A stretch of DNA of 64,000 nucleotides from NCBI GenBank assembly GCA_034336665.1, contig JAPFBE010000002.1:77131405-77195404 (forward strand). Reading direction: 5' to 3'. How positions within the stretch are numbered: the stretch's first letter is position 1; each line of letters starts with the position of its first letter. The DNA is from Luscinia megarhynchos (taxonomy: Eukaryota > Chordata > Aves > Passeriformes > Turdidae). This document shows, piece after piece, positions 26,801 to 41,800 of the stretch. Made by a program: the position numbers and the translations under genes. The notes under the pieces were generated by a model, which saw only the letters and a program-made list of their open reading frames with translations, had not been told where the DNA came from and searched no databases.

Positions 26801-29800
26801 AAAAAGTCGATTTTTTAAAAGGGAAAAAGGGAAGAGACTGAGTTTGCCAAACTGACCTTAGGTTCCCTACTTTGCAGGATTTTGTGGCTATGTACTCAAT
26901 TCTATTACAGAGCTGGATACCATAAGCTGGTAAAAATGTCATGTTCAATATATCTACAACATACATGATATTTACTGTGTGGTGTACTGCACACAGAAAC
27001 AAAGTTCATCCTATCCAGTAAAAAAGGCTGGGGAAGAAAACATCAACACAAATAGCACAAAATGGAAATGTAAAGAATGTCTCAATTCAGCTGCTTTTTC
27101 TCTTTCCACAGAAAGCAATGATTAGAGTTTATACAGTTACATAACAGACCTAGGAGTCCAAATAAATAATTATTAATTTTTCACCTTCCAACAGCAATGT
27201 TAGCCACTGGGCCCCTCTAGATAGTGAGGCTTCCTCTACCCACCCCAAATTACACATAAAACCCCCAAGCTAACTTGGAGTAAAGAAAGTTGAAACTCTA
27301 TCCCTTTAAAAACCTTGCAACCGTGACAACTCTGACAAGCACATCTGGCAATATTAAAAATGGCATCAAAAGAACATTTTCACATCACAGAAGCAACCAA
27401 TTAGTTCCATTGTGAGAACATGAGGGAACTCTACAGAGCTATCTAGAAAGCAGCAGTTCCTTCTTTCTGAGCTGCTGCTGAGGAAGTAAAGGCACCTGCC
27501 AGAACTCTGGGCAGCAGCAGCAGATATAAAAGATGTCAGATCCCATATTGCATCAGGGAGTAATTAGAAGAGGAGAAAACTGCCACATAGGACAAAGGCT
27601 ATAAAAGAAGTAGCACAGGAAGGAATGCTGGGTCTCTCATGCTCCAAATAATAGGAATTATGACCAGGATTTCAAACATGTTTTTAAGAGGAAAATTAAG
27701 ATGCCAATATTTTGAAGATGAATAGCACTGGTGAAATTAGCCTCCATAGCAGTGATGATGTTTCAACATCTCTCTCTTTCCTGAAAGTCCTTTGAGGCAA
27801 AGGTGTTATAAATTCATTAGGGTTCATAGTTTTGGCAGACCTTAAAAAGTAAAAGAGATAGGTTCTACAGGGAAAAAATAGATTTGACATTTTGAAATAA
27901 CCTGTACCATTCAGGTACTCTTTCTAGTAACTGAACTAATGAACTGAATTTTCTAGATGATTCAATATACATCTTAGCAAAACAAAAAACCAGTTCCTGC
28001 TTCATCATTAAACGAGAAAAATGCTGGAAGCTTTCCCTGAATCTCATACTCTTGGAAAACAAGCTGATAAACATCTGGTATTTAAAAATACAGAAGAACA
28101 CTAAATCAGCAAAAAGAAACAGTTTCCCCCCCCCCATTCCCAGGTGTCACTATAAAATAAAACTGTATCATAAAATTTCCTCACTAGCTACATTGATTTT
28201 CCCAATGCAAGTAAGGGCCTGTATCAGGCAGAGCCACTATGGATCAGTAAAGTTTCTGCAAACACCTTAGCTATCCTGACATGACACATTTACAGTCCAC
28301 TTCCAAAGACATTTGGTCATTTACCAAATAAGATTTTATTCTCTACATCACAATTTCCTACACTTCCCAAGTTATTTTGCAAGACAAAACAAGTGTGTCA
28401 CAAAACAAAGTTGTATCACAATGGTAGCACATAGATGGGACTAAAAACAGACAAGAAGATCCTATTTCCTCCTACATTCAGATATGAGAGGCTCCTTTGT
28501 CTAGGTACTATGAGGCATGATGGCTTTATTTCTCCCTGGACACTGTTTCATTACTAACTTTTTCATGTCATAATTTCTGATCTCCCTTGCAGCTTTAGAA
28601 GACATTCTTAATATAAAGATCTAATATCCATCAACCAAATAAAGGTCAAAACCAAACTATTTGCAGATTCGCTGCACTTTTAAAAACATTTCAAACACAA
28701 TTATTAATCCCAAAGTGACAGCCTACGTCTCCTTGAAAAACTTACTGTTGGAGTGATTCAAGGGCCTTTTGCCTTAGACTACACTCCTTTTTTCAGTGGC
28801 AATCATCAACTTAATCAACATAAGGAGTGAACAGTTCTACATCTGACTACTCAGCTACTAATGAAAAGTTCTGCATTAATAAGATGAAACCCTGCATTCC
28901 CTTCTAACTACGTGGCTATGATGACCTCTGACAAAGACCTGATAGAAAGCAGGTCACTGCAGTTATTTATTCCATCATCATGACTCAAAGTTCTGTCTCA
29001 CCTATGCTGTGCCCTAAATCCATGTATCAGAAATGTTTATGCTGCTGGAAGTGCAGAACTCCCAACCATGGCATCGCAAATGCGGGAAAGCACCAAGCAA
29101 CTCCTTCAAAGCTAAATTACAGTATCCCACAGTTTGCATCCTCAGCCCAAGGACAGACGTGCCCACTTGTTGAAATTTGTTTTGCATTCTGCAATACAGT
29201 TGCCACGCAAGCTGTAATTATCACAAATTGCACTGCAGAGAGGCTCCTGCTTCCCTACATACAGATAGCATGCTTTGCACTTTATGGAGGAAAACACTAT
29301 GAAAACCTTTGAGTTCAGCTGGAATTTAAAACAGAAGCAACATTACCCAACAGAAGACAGACCATGAGATCACATGCTGTGACTTTTGACTATTGCTTGG
29401 AGTGTGGTTTATTTTGCTGCTGTTATTGCTAGGGTTGGGTCTTTTGTTTGTTTGGTTTTCACTGTTTGTTTTGATCTTTAAGGTTAAACAACAAATAACA
29501 CTGACCTAAGGAGAGTCAAGAAAATAGACAAGGTCAGCTAACAAGGGTGACATAAAATGTAAAACATAATTGCAATTAGTTTTAAAACAAACCAAACAGC
29601 AAAACTCCAACCCTCCTCAAGGACTGAAGAGATTTAATGTGTCAGTACAAACATCCCTGCAAAGCAGCATCTCATCAAGACTGAGTTTACTTAACCTAAG
29701 CAAATTAGAACATATCCATGGTTCCACACTGGGTTGGTTACACCCCTGAGGTTAAACACAGCACCAGACTGACTCCTCTATCAAATACTCTGATAAAAAG

Positions 29801-32800
29801 ACTTCAACCAGCGTTGAAGGCCAGGCCATGCCCACACCTACAGTACATTTATCCTAAGCTTTCTTCTTTCCTAAGGGACCTGCTACTTTTCCTGCAACAT
29901 ACAACACAGCTGAGGTTCTCCATTCCCAGTGGAAAACACATTTGTTCCTTTAACTGGAAGTCACACTTGCCTGTTAAAGGAAGACAAATATTTAAATAAA
30001 TCAGCAGAACATGAAGGTCTTTGGAAGTAATATTTATGTCTTATTTCACATCCTGTGGCCAAAATCTCGCACAAATTTAAAGTATGTTACTAGTGCAACA
30101 ACTCAAATTAAGAATTCCAAACAAATACTCAAAAAGAGAGGCTCGAAAAAAACCAAACCAAAACAAAATGCTTACAGTTCCTGTATTATTTTTCTTGTTC
30201 TTCTTGAAGTAGCAACAAATGAACAGATAAGTTATTCCACAGTAATTCATAAACATTAAACAAGCTAGCATTAAGATGCTTAGCACAAGTTAGCTGTTGA
30301 GTTTATACTGTCACTAAACCCTCTTTCAAATTAAGATTATTTCCTTTCCACCCTTTACAATAAAGTCATTCAAGTTCTACTTTTCAAGATGACATCTGGT
30401 TACTACTGCATGAAGAGGTAAAATTTCAAGGACATAAAATGTTAATTTCAGCAACCCTTTCCTGTCTATTGTTAGCAGCTTGTTTTTGCCTCTATCAATT
30501 CAATCAGAGCATTTTCATAAACGCAGGTTGATTTGTCAAAGCTACTGATTTCTGCATAAAGAATGGAGAATTCACGTGCACACTATCTGCTTTAGCCTTG
30601 AAGTTCAGATAAGCACAGCAAAATAATCAGCACAGCTGACACATTTTACTCCAAAGACTTACAGAAGAAACACTGGCTACTTCACAGTAATTTACATAAC
30701 CTTGCTTTCAGAGAACTTACATTTTTTTGCAGTGTGGGCATTTTGCTAGTGTGTTAAACCTCAGTTCCATCCACTGTAAAAAGAAAAAAAGAAAAAGGTT
30801 GAAAACCAGACTTGAGAAAATTGTTATTGCACTTAATTTTAAATGTCACATGGAAAACACTTTGCTTCTCAGACTTTCTTTTACTTGTTTCTTGTTTTCT
30901 TCTATAAATGGGGTGCCCTTTTGTCAGTGGCAACATCAGATTGGGATTTCCATGTGAACATTTCCCATAACTTGCCTTAGTATTACAAAATTTGCTTGAC
31001 GTAATGTGGTTGTATCCACAGGCGTAGTATGAGCAACATTATAATATTAATGGGTTCTCTTCTCTTACTTAAAGACTATTAATATACCCAGAATCAAAAT
31101 AAGTGTGTTTTCTTTGGCACAATTACAGACAGAAGTATTTTGCAATCTTTTTCCCAACCCTTGCATCATTTATGAAAACTAAGTTATGGGTACACAGAAA
31201 GCTGTGATAAAAAATATTTTAGAAAGTAGATATCAGGTTTTGCATCTATGAAATAGAGAACACTATTGGCTACCTTACATGACTGTTAAAAAGACATGTA
31301 AAATTGTACATGGTAGGGTCACCACCTTCCATTCTCAGACTAAAACCTGTGTGGGAAACAGCCTTAGTGAAAGCAATGCCTAGAACTAACTCAACCAGGG
31401 GATACAGAGTGATATACTCACTTAAAAACAGCAGGTGCTGTTAAATTTCCTTCTGTGATAGCAGTATTAAACAAGCATTTTAAACATGTTTGCCTTGATC
31501 AAGAGAATAAGGCTCTTTTTCTTCCCCCTGTAAGGAGTTATTTTGTAACTGTAGCTCTCTTCTGTTGCCTTTCTCAAGTGGAGGAGGTTGGTAGGAAGTT
31601 TTCTTGGTGATGCAAAAGTCACACTGCAAATTAAAAGCAGGGGCAGAAGCCACAGTGCAGATCCCCAGTGCCTCCATTAGACCCTGCCTTACCCCCATGA
31701 GAAATCTGAAGCTGTCCTACTGAAGTGTTATAACTGCTACAACCACAAATCAAAATCAGAGCCACCCTCACAGGGAAAACAGCATCAACCTACAGCAAGC
31801 ACCATTTAAATGCTGAGAAGAAATTTATTTTATGAGCAAAGAAAGATGTGTCTTCTCATGCCTTGTGGTTTTGCTGTGAGCAAGGTTTGGAACTGTAGTA
31901 TTTATTAAACATTTTCCTACCTCCTGAACATCTCCCTCAGTTTTATTTACTTGGGGATAAATCTCCACTAAAAAGAAATCAATCTTTTAATTTTCTTGTT
32001 CTGAAGTATCCATTTACACATTTACAGAACAACTATGTAACTGGTATTTTTTGTTTACGAAATGTGATCAAACTGATTTAGCAGAGTTCTATTTTATTCC
32101 TTAATAAAACTTCTGTAATACTCCCCACCCAAGCAAAGCTTTTTAAGAGCATTAATTCTACTTCCACATTCCTGGCAGAAGAGCAAGTTCAGTATTTTTC
32201 TGCATCCCTTTTAAAAATCCACTCAATTTCCCTTAATTCTACACAGTGAAAGTGGGATAAGATGCAACTGTCAGTATTGGGGATGGAGAGAAGCCTCACC
32301 AGAGCAGTTATTTCAGCTTTTTAAACTTCAATTCCAGAAATTAAAGGAAGTCTAATTCCAGGATTTGTATTTTACCTAATTGTAATTCAACTTCATTTCT
32401 ATACACCAGTTTCAATTCTGTATCACAGTGTAGACAACCCATTTCCTTAGTTACTTATTAATAAACTTTCCAGAATTTTAAGACTTCTAATTATTTGTTT
32501 AAATTATTAATGGCTACAAACTCCAATGCATTTGGGCTGCAAATATTGATGGAAAAAGGAGTGAGCAATAATCTGTTTTCATTGACAGTTACCTGGAAAT
32601 AACAGAAGGAGTACCTGTTATGATACCTTTTACATGGGCCTGAAGTATTTGTAGAAAAAAGAGCAAAATTGTGACAAGACTTTCAAAGTACAAGAACTCC
32701 AAATCATATTAGCACAGTGAGGAAAAGGTTATGTTTGTGTACATTCTAAATCATGCTTAAGCTGGCATTTTTTACCAATACTCCAGAGTGCTTTAAAGTA

Positions 32801-35800
32801 CCTAATATTGATTCATGTTCTTAAGAAGTTACAGTTACATGAAATTTAGCTCTCTACTGAGAATACAGTGATTTTTTTAATTGGAGCAATACAGTATACA
32901 GCCCAAATCCCTGGCTAGATGTACTGAAACAGATGAAGAGATGAGGAAACCAGAGCCCGTCAATATTTCAACTGTGGACAAAACCAGACATCCATCAAAG
33001 GAATTGCTGGAAGAACAGCCAAACATTTTCTTCTAAGCCTAAAATAGTTCTCAGTGCTTTCAACACAAGACAGTAACAAAAAAGTATCCCAAAACAAAAA
33101 AAGACATATACACATAAATACATACACAGTTCTATATACAGTTGCTTCTGCAAAAGAAGCTTCCCCTCCATTTCCCTCTGGTCCTTTGGGAAAGCAAAAT
33201 ACTTTCACAAACTAAAACATATCTAAGTTTTCTGAAAACTTTAATGGGTTTTTTATTCAATTATTTCAGAAGAAGTAATTTTCATATTTGATTAGTTTAA
33301 AAAAAACCAAAATTGGCAAAGCACAGCTGACAAAGTACAGTGCTTAGCCTGCAGCCTGTGGCTTCCATAGCTTGCTCCTGGCTTCTTGTCCCTGAGGTCA
33401 TTTCAAAAGCAGGACAGTAGCAGGAAGATGTCAGAGAGGGGGAGCACATAGGGACAGCCCTCCCTTGCCCTCCATTTCCAAAGACAACTCAGCCTCTGAC
33501 AGCCACACACCATTGCAGGCAGAGGTCCCTCAGAGAGGAGCAGCAGGGAATGACTTACTGCTGGAAGAAACAGACACTTCACAGCCCAGTCCAAAAGCTC
33601 TGAAAACAGCCCAAACCAGATCAAACTGGTATTTAGCAACATAGTTAAAACCTCATCCTGCCCCCTTTTTTTATTCTAACCCTTTTTCCACTTGTCAAGT
33701 CCAAACCTGTCAGAAACAGTAGAAACCTTAACAAGAACTTCTATCAGGTTACCAAGGGAAAAAAAAATCTGATTAACAAGATGTGAAGCATTGATAGTTT
33801 GGCTACAATCTCCCTTCAGTACTAAGCCATTCTTCCAGCTAAGACAGAGAAACTTTAAGGCACTCCATAGCAAAGAGTGTGCTTTTCATAATTAGTGGAA
33901 AAGACCCCAGCATGAGCAGAGGCAAGCATAATATAGGTCCCATAGTCATGTTTTCAAATGAAAAAAAAAAAAAAATCTTGTAAAGGTGATGAGCAAGCTG
34001 ATACTCTTAAAAGAACACAGAACATGACAATTTGACTTTTCCATGCCAGGGATTCTATCTTTGTCTATTTATTTTTTAACTGCCTGGTAAAGTAAAAGGA
34101 ATAGCCTACTGAGTTGCTGAGAGATGCATTTAGCACTACATATTTTCTTCACAAGAAACTGAGATTCTAGGCTGGCTAAAATACTTTTTTGTTGCTTCTC
34201 TCCTCATTCTCAAATCCAAGCAATTTTCTGACTTTTCTTAACGAAAAATGTTATTTTTAGAATCTCAGACTTAATTACAAAAAAAAAAAAAAAGTAGAAG
34301 CAAAAGACTGGCAGGAAAGCTGTGTAACATGAGGGGAAAAAAGGGTTTGTTTCTTGATAACTCAGCATTAAAAAACAGCAAGCTTCCAATTTCTAATGGT
34401 TAAGAGAGTTTCTTTTCAACATATCATGAAGAGACAAATTAGTCTTATCCTGGCAGACAGGACTATGAAGTTCAAAATATTGCAGTTCCCTGAAGCAACC
34501 AGAAGATATGAAGTCACATGCACAAATCCCAGACTAGAAAACCTTTTAAGGCATAATCTAGTAGTCATGGGCAAACCCAGACTTTATGGGTCTGGTTTTT
34601 TTCCCTCATGTTCACCTGAAGTAGTTCATAGTGTAAACTACAAAGTCAATCTGGACTGTACTAATATAAAGTAAATAGGGAATCAAGACAAGTAAAACTT
34701 CCATGCTTGTCAAAGTACCTAAAGACAGGCTGAAAAGTCAAACAGAAAACCCACTAAAGGTATCTTCAGTTTCCAGACTACTGTTTTTCAGCAAGGGTTA
34801 TAAGAAATTTTGTATTTTTTAATATATAGGCAGAAGTAGTAGACAGAGTATTTCTTGAGGATCTCTAATTACTTTCCAGTCAGTATGTTACTTGTAAATT
34901 CCTCATCATATTCCCATTCCTCTTCAGGAAATATAAAAAAAAAAAAGAAAAAAGAAAGAAGTGAAAGGGCCATCTCCTGCTCCCTGCACTCATCACCTAC
35001 TGTAACAGTTAAGACATTACAGCACACCTGTCCTGGATTCAGCTGGGAGTATTAATTTTCTTCTTAATAGCTGGTACACTGCTCTCTTTTGGATTCAGTA
35101 ACAATGTTGGTAACAAGCTAAGGTTCTAGCTGTTGCTAAGTAGTGTTTACCTAAGCCAAGGACTTTTCCAGTTTCCCATGAAACTGCAAAGAGGTGCACA
35201 AGAAGCTGAGAAAGAGCACTGCCAAGACAGCTGAGCTGAGCTGGCCAAAGGGATATTCCATACCACAGAACATCATGTTTGGTACACAAACTGGGGGGAG
35301 TTGGTTGGGAGATGCTGATCACTGCTGGGGCACTGGCTGGGTCAGTAGGTGGTGAGAAATTGTACTGAACACCACTTATTTCTCTTGGGTTTTATTCCTC
35401 TCTCTCATTATTATTATTATTATTATCAACATCATTAGAGTTTTCTGTTTCAATCATTAAATTGTTTTTATCTCAACCCACAAATTTTACCTTTTTCCCA
35501 CTTCTCCTCCCCACCAGGGCAGGTGGGCTGGGTGGTGTTTGCAGGGAGCAAGCAGCTGTGTGGTAAAGCATGCTGGGGTTAAGCCATAAAAGCACATCAC
35601 TGATGCATAAACCTGAAGAGAAGACTTGAAGTACAAGCCTGTTCCATTACAGAGCTATTACAAGGCAACCTTTCTCTCTCTGCTGGCACAAGCCAACATG
35701 GAGTGACACCCCCTAAGCTTCCTGTTTCCTTGCACAACATGCACTTGAGTATTCTCTGATCTTTATGTATCTTATAATCCTTTGTTTCAGGAATATGCCA

Positions 35801-38800
35801 CCTCTCTCATGACCTTTCTTTAACTGTACCCCTTCTTATATAGTAATTTCCTACAAGTGAAGAACCTAAAGGAGATTCAATCACTGCTTGATGATGAAGC
35901 CAAAGCTAGCTTACTTGTGACCTGAAATCAAAATTCAGGTGTGGCAGCACCTTGTCCATTTAGAAGGCTACAGAGAGTTCAATAGCAGAATAGCATTTGT
36001 GCATCCTTCAACTTCAAAAATGAGATCAAATGATAGTCTCACATATAAACCAAAGCCTCCAGTTCTCCAACAACCTACAGATATTCCAATGGCAATTTCC
36101 ATAACCAACAGCTCTCCAGGGCTCATACAGCAATGACAGAACTGCTCTCTTGGCCAGTGCAGAACACAGCCACCACTCAAACCTAAACAGAACCTGGAAG
36201 ACCAACTTCCTCTTCCAGCACTGTCCACTCTCACATCACAAAACAGTAAGACAGACTTTGGGCTTTATCTATCCACATACAGAAAGACTACTGAAACACA
36301 TACAAAGATAACCAAATATAGACCATACATCCATAATAATGAGTACAGAAGAAGTTTTAGTTCCTCAATGATGCCAGAGAGTGAGGCAATACACCCTTAA
36401 AACTGCTTACAACAAGCAGCTTGAGGCATAGCATGGTGAGGCAAGGAGAATCCAATGCTTTACTTACAAGGAATGTATTTCCACAGTGCCCACACACCAC
36501 TCTAGTTCCATCTGGTTGAACTGGCAAGGCAGGTTGAGCTGGCTGCTCCTCTGGAATCAGCATTACTGGACCAAGCGTAATGATGCGTCTACTGTGTTAA
36601 GAACATTAGATACACATGTAATTAAACTAGCAAAAGAGAAGGATGATGCACTCAAGCAATTAGCTCAGTCAGTACCAAATATTTTTACACTTTTAAACTA
36701 TCATCTACTTGTTAAACAGCTGATGCACCCAGTTTTGGTTGCTCTCTGAATTGTTTTCAGTTTCAAAAATATTCTCTTTCCCTATAAGATCAGCCATACA
36801 AGCCTAAACCCTATAGGGATCAAAGACTTGCAAGCATATGACAGACATGCTCAACAGAAAAATGGAAACTTAATACCCAGACTGAGCCAGCCTCAGAATT
36901 GAAATGTATATACCCATGTGAAACCTGTAGAAAGGGTAAGCATCTCCTATAACCTAGCTCTCCTTCCCACACTACTGACAACCAGTAGAATGTAAGAAGC
37001 ATATCCATACTTGCACATTAAAATTCCATTCTAATTGAGTAAACTAAAAAGGAAAACCACCCCAGGTTGACTAAATGAAATCAATTTACTTTAAAGTATT
37101 TTTATGTTCAATGTGTTTCCAGTTAAATTACACAATTTGTCAATCCAAAATGACAGTACCCAAATTAGCCAACAAAGAATGAGGATGAGACTTCTTAGAA
37201 TGAAAAAAGTGAAAGGGAAAATTAAAGCAATATTTAATCACTTTCATCTACAACCAAAACTTTATTCTGAATGGCCTTCCTTCATTCTGGAATCCTCCAT
37301 TTAGGGCATACTCCCAACTCTCTCCTTTCAAGACACTACACCAATTTGCTCAGTTTGCAGCAAGACAAATACATAGACTTAGACTGCTTAGATGTACACC
37401 TTTGAGATCATTTTAATAAAATTAAGGAACTTCTGATTTAGTTTAGTTACCAACCACGTGATACATTATAACTGAACCATCCCATGAACATTTCTGCACT
37501 CTGAGAAAATGTTTGGAATGTTTTGAAGTCCTACCCAACAGAGCCTTAATAAAAGAGTAATTCCCACAAGTCTCAAACTATGTTTCAAAATCAGAACAGC
37601 CAACAGACTGGTGACTAGGACACTTGGTAGAGTAGAACTCCCCTTCGAATATCTGCAGACTCAGCCTTCCTCTCCATTTCTCCTGTTAGAAATGCACCAC
37701 TTAAAATCAAGCTGCTCCTACCTCAGTGAAATCTTTAACACCTTAAGCCCAATGGTAAGAACAATCACTATGGCAATCACAATTGCTTCTTTTATAACAA
37801 GTGTGTACATTAAAGTTGAGAGCTGAGAGGAGAATGAATACTCAGCATAACTGAGGAAGAGACTGAAGCCAAGCTACTACTCAATCTCCCATTTCACTCC
37901 AAATCCCTACTCTGAACTTAGCAAAGAGAGTATTCTGTGTGGTTACAACAACTAAGTCTCCAAGCAATTATGAATGTTAAATCCTAGAAATGAGAAGTGG
38001 ATTTTCTGTTGTTCTTTACATTATTTTTGACTTATAAAGTAGTTATATAATGGGACACACAGATCTGAGATGAAAAGCAAAAGAAGAAACTTTTTTTCCC
38101 TCTTCAATCTTAAAAAAATGTATTCAAAATGGACACTAGCACTACATGCGTCTGCAGCAATTTAGTAATGCTCTGTAATTGTCCATGTAAAGAGACCAAG
38201 GCTTGAACCTCTTTTAGTTTTAAAAACTCAACACAAAGACAACAGTTGCTTTAATGAAAACCATCTCAAGACACAGAGTATTTTATTCTTACCAGTTTGG
38301 TCTTGGACAGCCTATTTTCCGAGATGTATCCTTACAGATAAGGAGACAGTTACATTGACATCTAACATACTTCTTCCCTGAAGGAGGGTTTTTGATTGGC
38401 TAAACCAAGAAAAAAAAACAAAAAACAAAGAACCACAACCACAAAAGAACACACATTAGAAGTCATAGCAATTCACTTTTTTCCACATAACAGATGACAA
38501 AGCAGAACAACTTCAGTGAAAAGTTCTTACTAATAGAGACACTTCCTCTTACACAGGAAACTTCAGAGTCAACACAAAATTAGAAATATTTCTTTCTTAA
38601 GAAGTGAAAATTTCCCTATTAGAACAAAAATTCTGCAAACTTATGGAAAAAACATTCATATTTCAGCAATGACAACTCAAGGCTTCAGTTATTTTTTTTA
38701 AATGCGAGCTTAAATAGTGATATATTATTAAAAAAAAACAACAAAAACAACCACCCAAAACCAGTCAAAACATCAAACAACCCCTCTTGCCTGGACAATG

Positions 38801-41800
38801 GCTTTTTTCAACAGTGAAAAGATCAGAGTCTGTTTCTCGGTCACTAAGAGAATATGAAGGCATCACTGAACTGTAATCTTGTTTCAAACTGTATTGAAAT
38901 TATCTTTCTCCAACCTGGGAGTCAAGTTTCAATGTCCCTTTCATGCAGCAAATCAAAAGGTGCACAATACTTTGTTTGGGTTGAAACATTATATATTGGA
39001 CAGGAAACTGACTATCAATGACAGGTTCTCTACTTTCCCTTTTAAGTGGAAAAAAAATTCCTGCAGTGTTAAGGCTTCCTGTTTTCAGGATATAATTTAA
39101 AGTTCTTTTCATATAACAAATATATAATAAATCCATATAATAAATCTAATCCAGTGTTTTTCATACAAATGTTTGCAGTAGCTGTGGAGCACTGCAGTAT
39201 CACATCCCAAAACTAAAACTGGCAGGCAGAAAAAAAATAAAAGCAGGAGGCCAAGTAGTGAAGACTTGAATTGAGAGGAGAAGAAACAAATAGGTCTGTG
39301 ATTACTGGAAAAGAACCTATGACTTAAACATTTCAAAGTTGTTTTACTGTGATCTGTTACAAGTTAACCAAGTGACTGAACAGCATTTCAGGAGAAAGGC
39401 ATTCATCCAGGGAGAGGTGCAGTTTTGCCACTCTGTTTTTCGAACTCTTAGAATAACTCAATTCAACACTGCTCTTCATCCCATCAAAACCAATTTTATC
39501 CTCCTTTACAGAAGAGTAATTACTTAAATGACATCTTTGCTTTTTGTCCTCCTCAGAAGCAGACATCCTGCACAGCCAGCTCGACCACACAAAGATTTAT
39601 TCTAACTGCTTATGACCATCCTCGTGGCAGCACGCCTCGAGCTGCACGCCAGCCACACTGGCAGTCAGCTGGCTGGCTCGTCCTTTTCCTTGGGGGCGGC
39701 AGGAAGGGACCCACCCTGCCCAGGTGAGGACATGAACTCTACCCCCAGAGCCCCCCACGAAAAGAAAAGTGCTAGAAATCCATGTTACCGTAGCTTCATT
39801 GCAGACTGTGCATTTAACCACGTGTTGGTGTAGCTTGCCATCCAAATTGATTAGTGACTGGCACACACGGCAGTTTATCACAGGAACACCGCTGGCATCT
39901 GGACTTGCAATGGCAGTGTATGGAGGGGGAAGCTCTGCTGCAAGAGGCAAGGAAATCTCAGCTGAAAAAACAGAGGATCCTAAAACACTTCTAGCAAGTA
40001 TCACTTCTAGCAGTCACAGGCTCAAAAAGAAAAAAAACCTCAGTGTTTAGTATAAACACAGAACAAAACTAAATTTGCTTTCCCCTTCTCCACAACTTCT
40101 GTGTACACAAACACCATCCACAGTTGTAGGTAAAGCAAACCAGCAACACACAAGAAATCTGGACCCAACAAAACTCATCTATGTAACTTTATTTCAAACC
40201 AACTTTTTGCAGTCCTTAGAAAATGCATGGAGGAAAAAAACACTTAAAAAAAACAAAAACCCCAAACCCACTACAGATTGGTAGAGACTGGCTTTTGGAG
40301 AAAAAGACCCCAGAAAATAAAACACAGGTAGGAAGAGTCATAAACAACATCCACAAATATCTAGGGTTGAAATACAGACAAGTGTTTACCATACATTAGA
40401 AGATACTGCAGGTAAAAACACAAAAAAGTCCTGTTAAGAAAACAGGTCTTGGATAGGAAGCAGCATGAAATGCTTCTTTTTTGCATACAACAGCAAATTT
40501 ACGTTGTCTTGAAGAAAAAAGCCCTGAAGTCTCAGAGTTTCTGCTTTTGAAAGTTCCAGATATTTTTCTTGTCCAGGAGCCAAAGTACCAATGCACAAGA
40601 AGGTCTTCAGTCACTTTGGAGAGGCCAACACAAGGAAGGCTTTAACGGCCTCAGCTCTCCAGGGAAGAGCAGACTGCAGACTCCAGCTTTGCCAGTCGTG
40701 AGCCCACAACACAACAGGGAGGAAACACTGAAGATTCTCTGAGGCTTAAGAATCCATGGAATGAAAATAATTTAACACAGCACTCTCTCTCCTAAGCTTA
40801 TCACCACAATTCTTTGGCATATAATAGCACCGACTTTTATTTCATCAAGAAGTTCAGGGCTTTTCAGGTAAGCAAATACAAAACAGGTATATTCAGTAGT
40901 TCAGATTTAGCTTTTTTAAATACTAGTAGTTTGAAATTCTCTGCAGCCTTGGGCTTCAACAGGTTTTTTCAAAGACTACATCCAAGCAGCCAACAAAGTC
41001 TTCAGAGAAGCAATGAGAGACCAGCCATTTACCAACAGCACTGAGCAGAGCAGTATCTGCTGGAGGGTGGTGAGGGAAATCACAGACTGCTATCAAAGCT
41101 GACAAGCCCAAGTATTAAATTTAAGCCTGTAAGAAAGCACTCATCACTCCTTCACTCTGTCTTGAAGTGAATGTCATAAGTTGAAGGGATATAAGAAACC
41201 CTGTCTGCCCTTCAGATCCAAAAGTCATCACACACCTTTGAAGTGCATGCTGCACAGCCATGCTGCTATCTCTTTGCTACTTGGTCTATATATGACCCAG
41301 ACATGTGCTTGATTTTAACTCAGAGGCAGCAGGAAAAAGATGGATACCTTGAGAATCTGAGAGTCTCATCCAATATACTTGAATTATTTCAGATGAGAAA
41401 CAAAATTAACTTATATGCAGCAATACAATTCTGAATTCATGACACTAACTAATGCTCTATTTCTTGAGGAAGTGAACTTGACACCTTCAGCTCTGATACA
41501 CTGGTTACAGAAAATAACATCCTTAAGAAATAGCAGGTAACACTATTGCTATTTCTTCTGTTTCTGAAGAAATGCATTCTGAAAAAAATGCAGCATCCAG
41601 GAAAAAAAAATCACTATTTTGCAGTACTGTGATACCCTGTTTTAAGTAAGGCTGCCACATGATGCAGGACATGAGACATTACAAGACATTAAAAAACAAA
41701 CACACACAAGACAAAACCACAACCCACACACTTTGGCAAGTAGAAACAAGCTCAAGCCTACCAGAGCACTCCAGCAATCAGGTTAGAGATTTAGATGATG

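Noticed and set aside
39597..40004. 135-codon minus-strand open frame
   Set aside because: It contains the real PIP4P2 exon 2 plus read-through into both introns. The splice signals at 39937/39938 and 39789/39788 define the exon.
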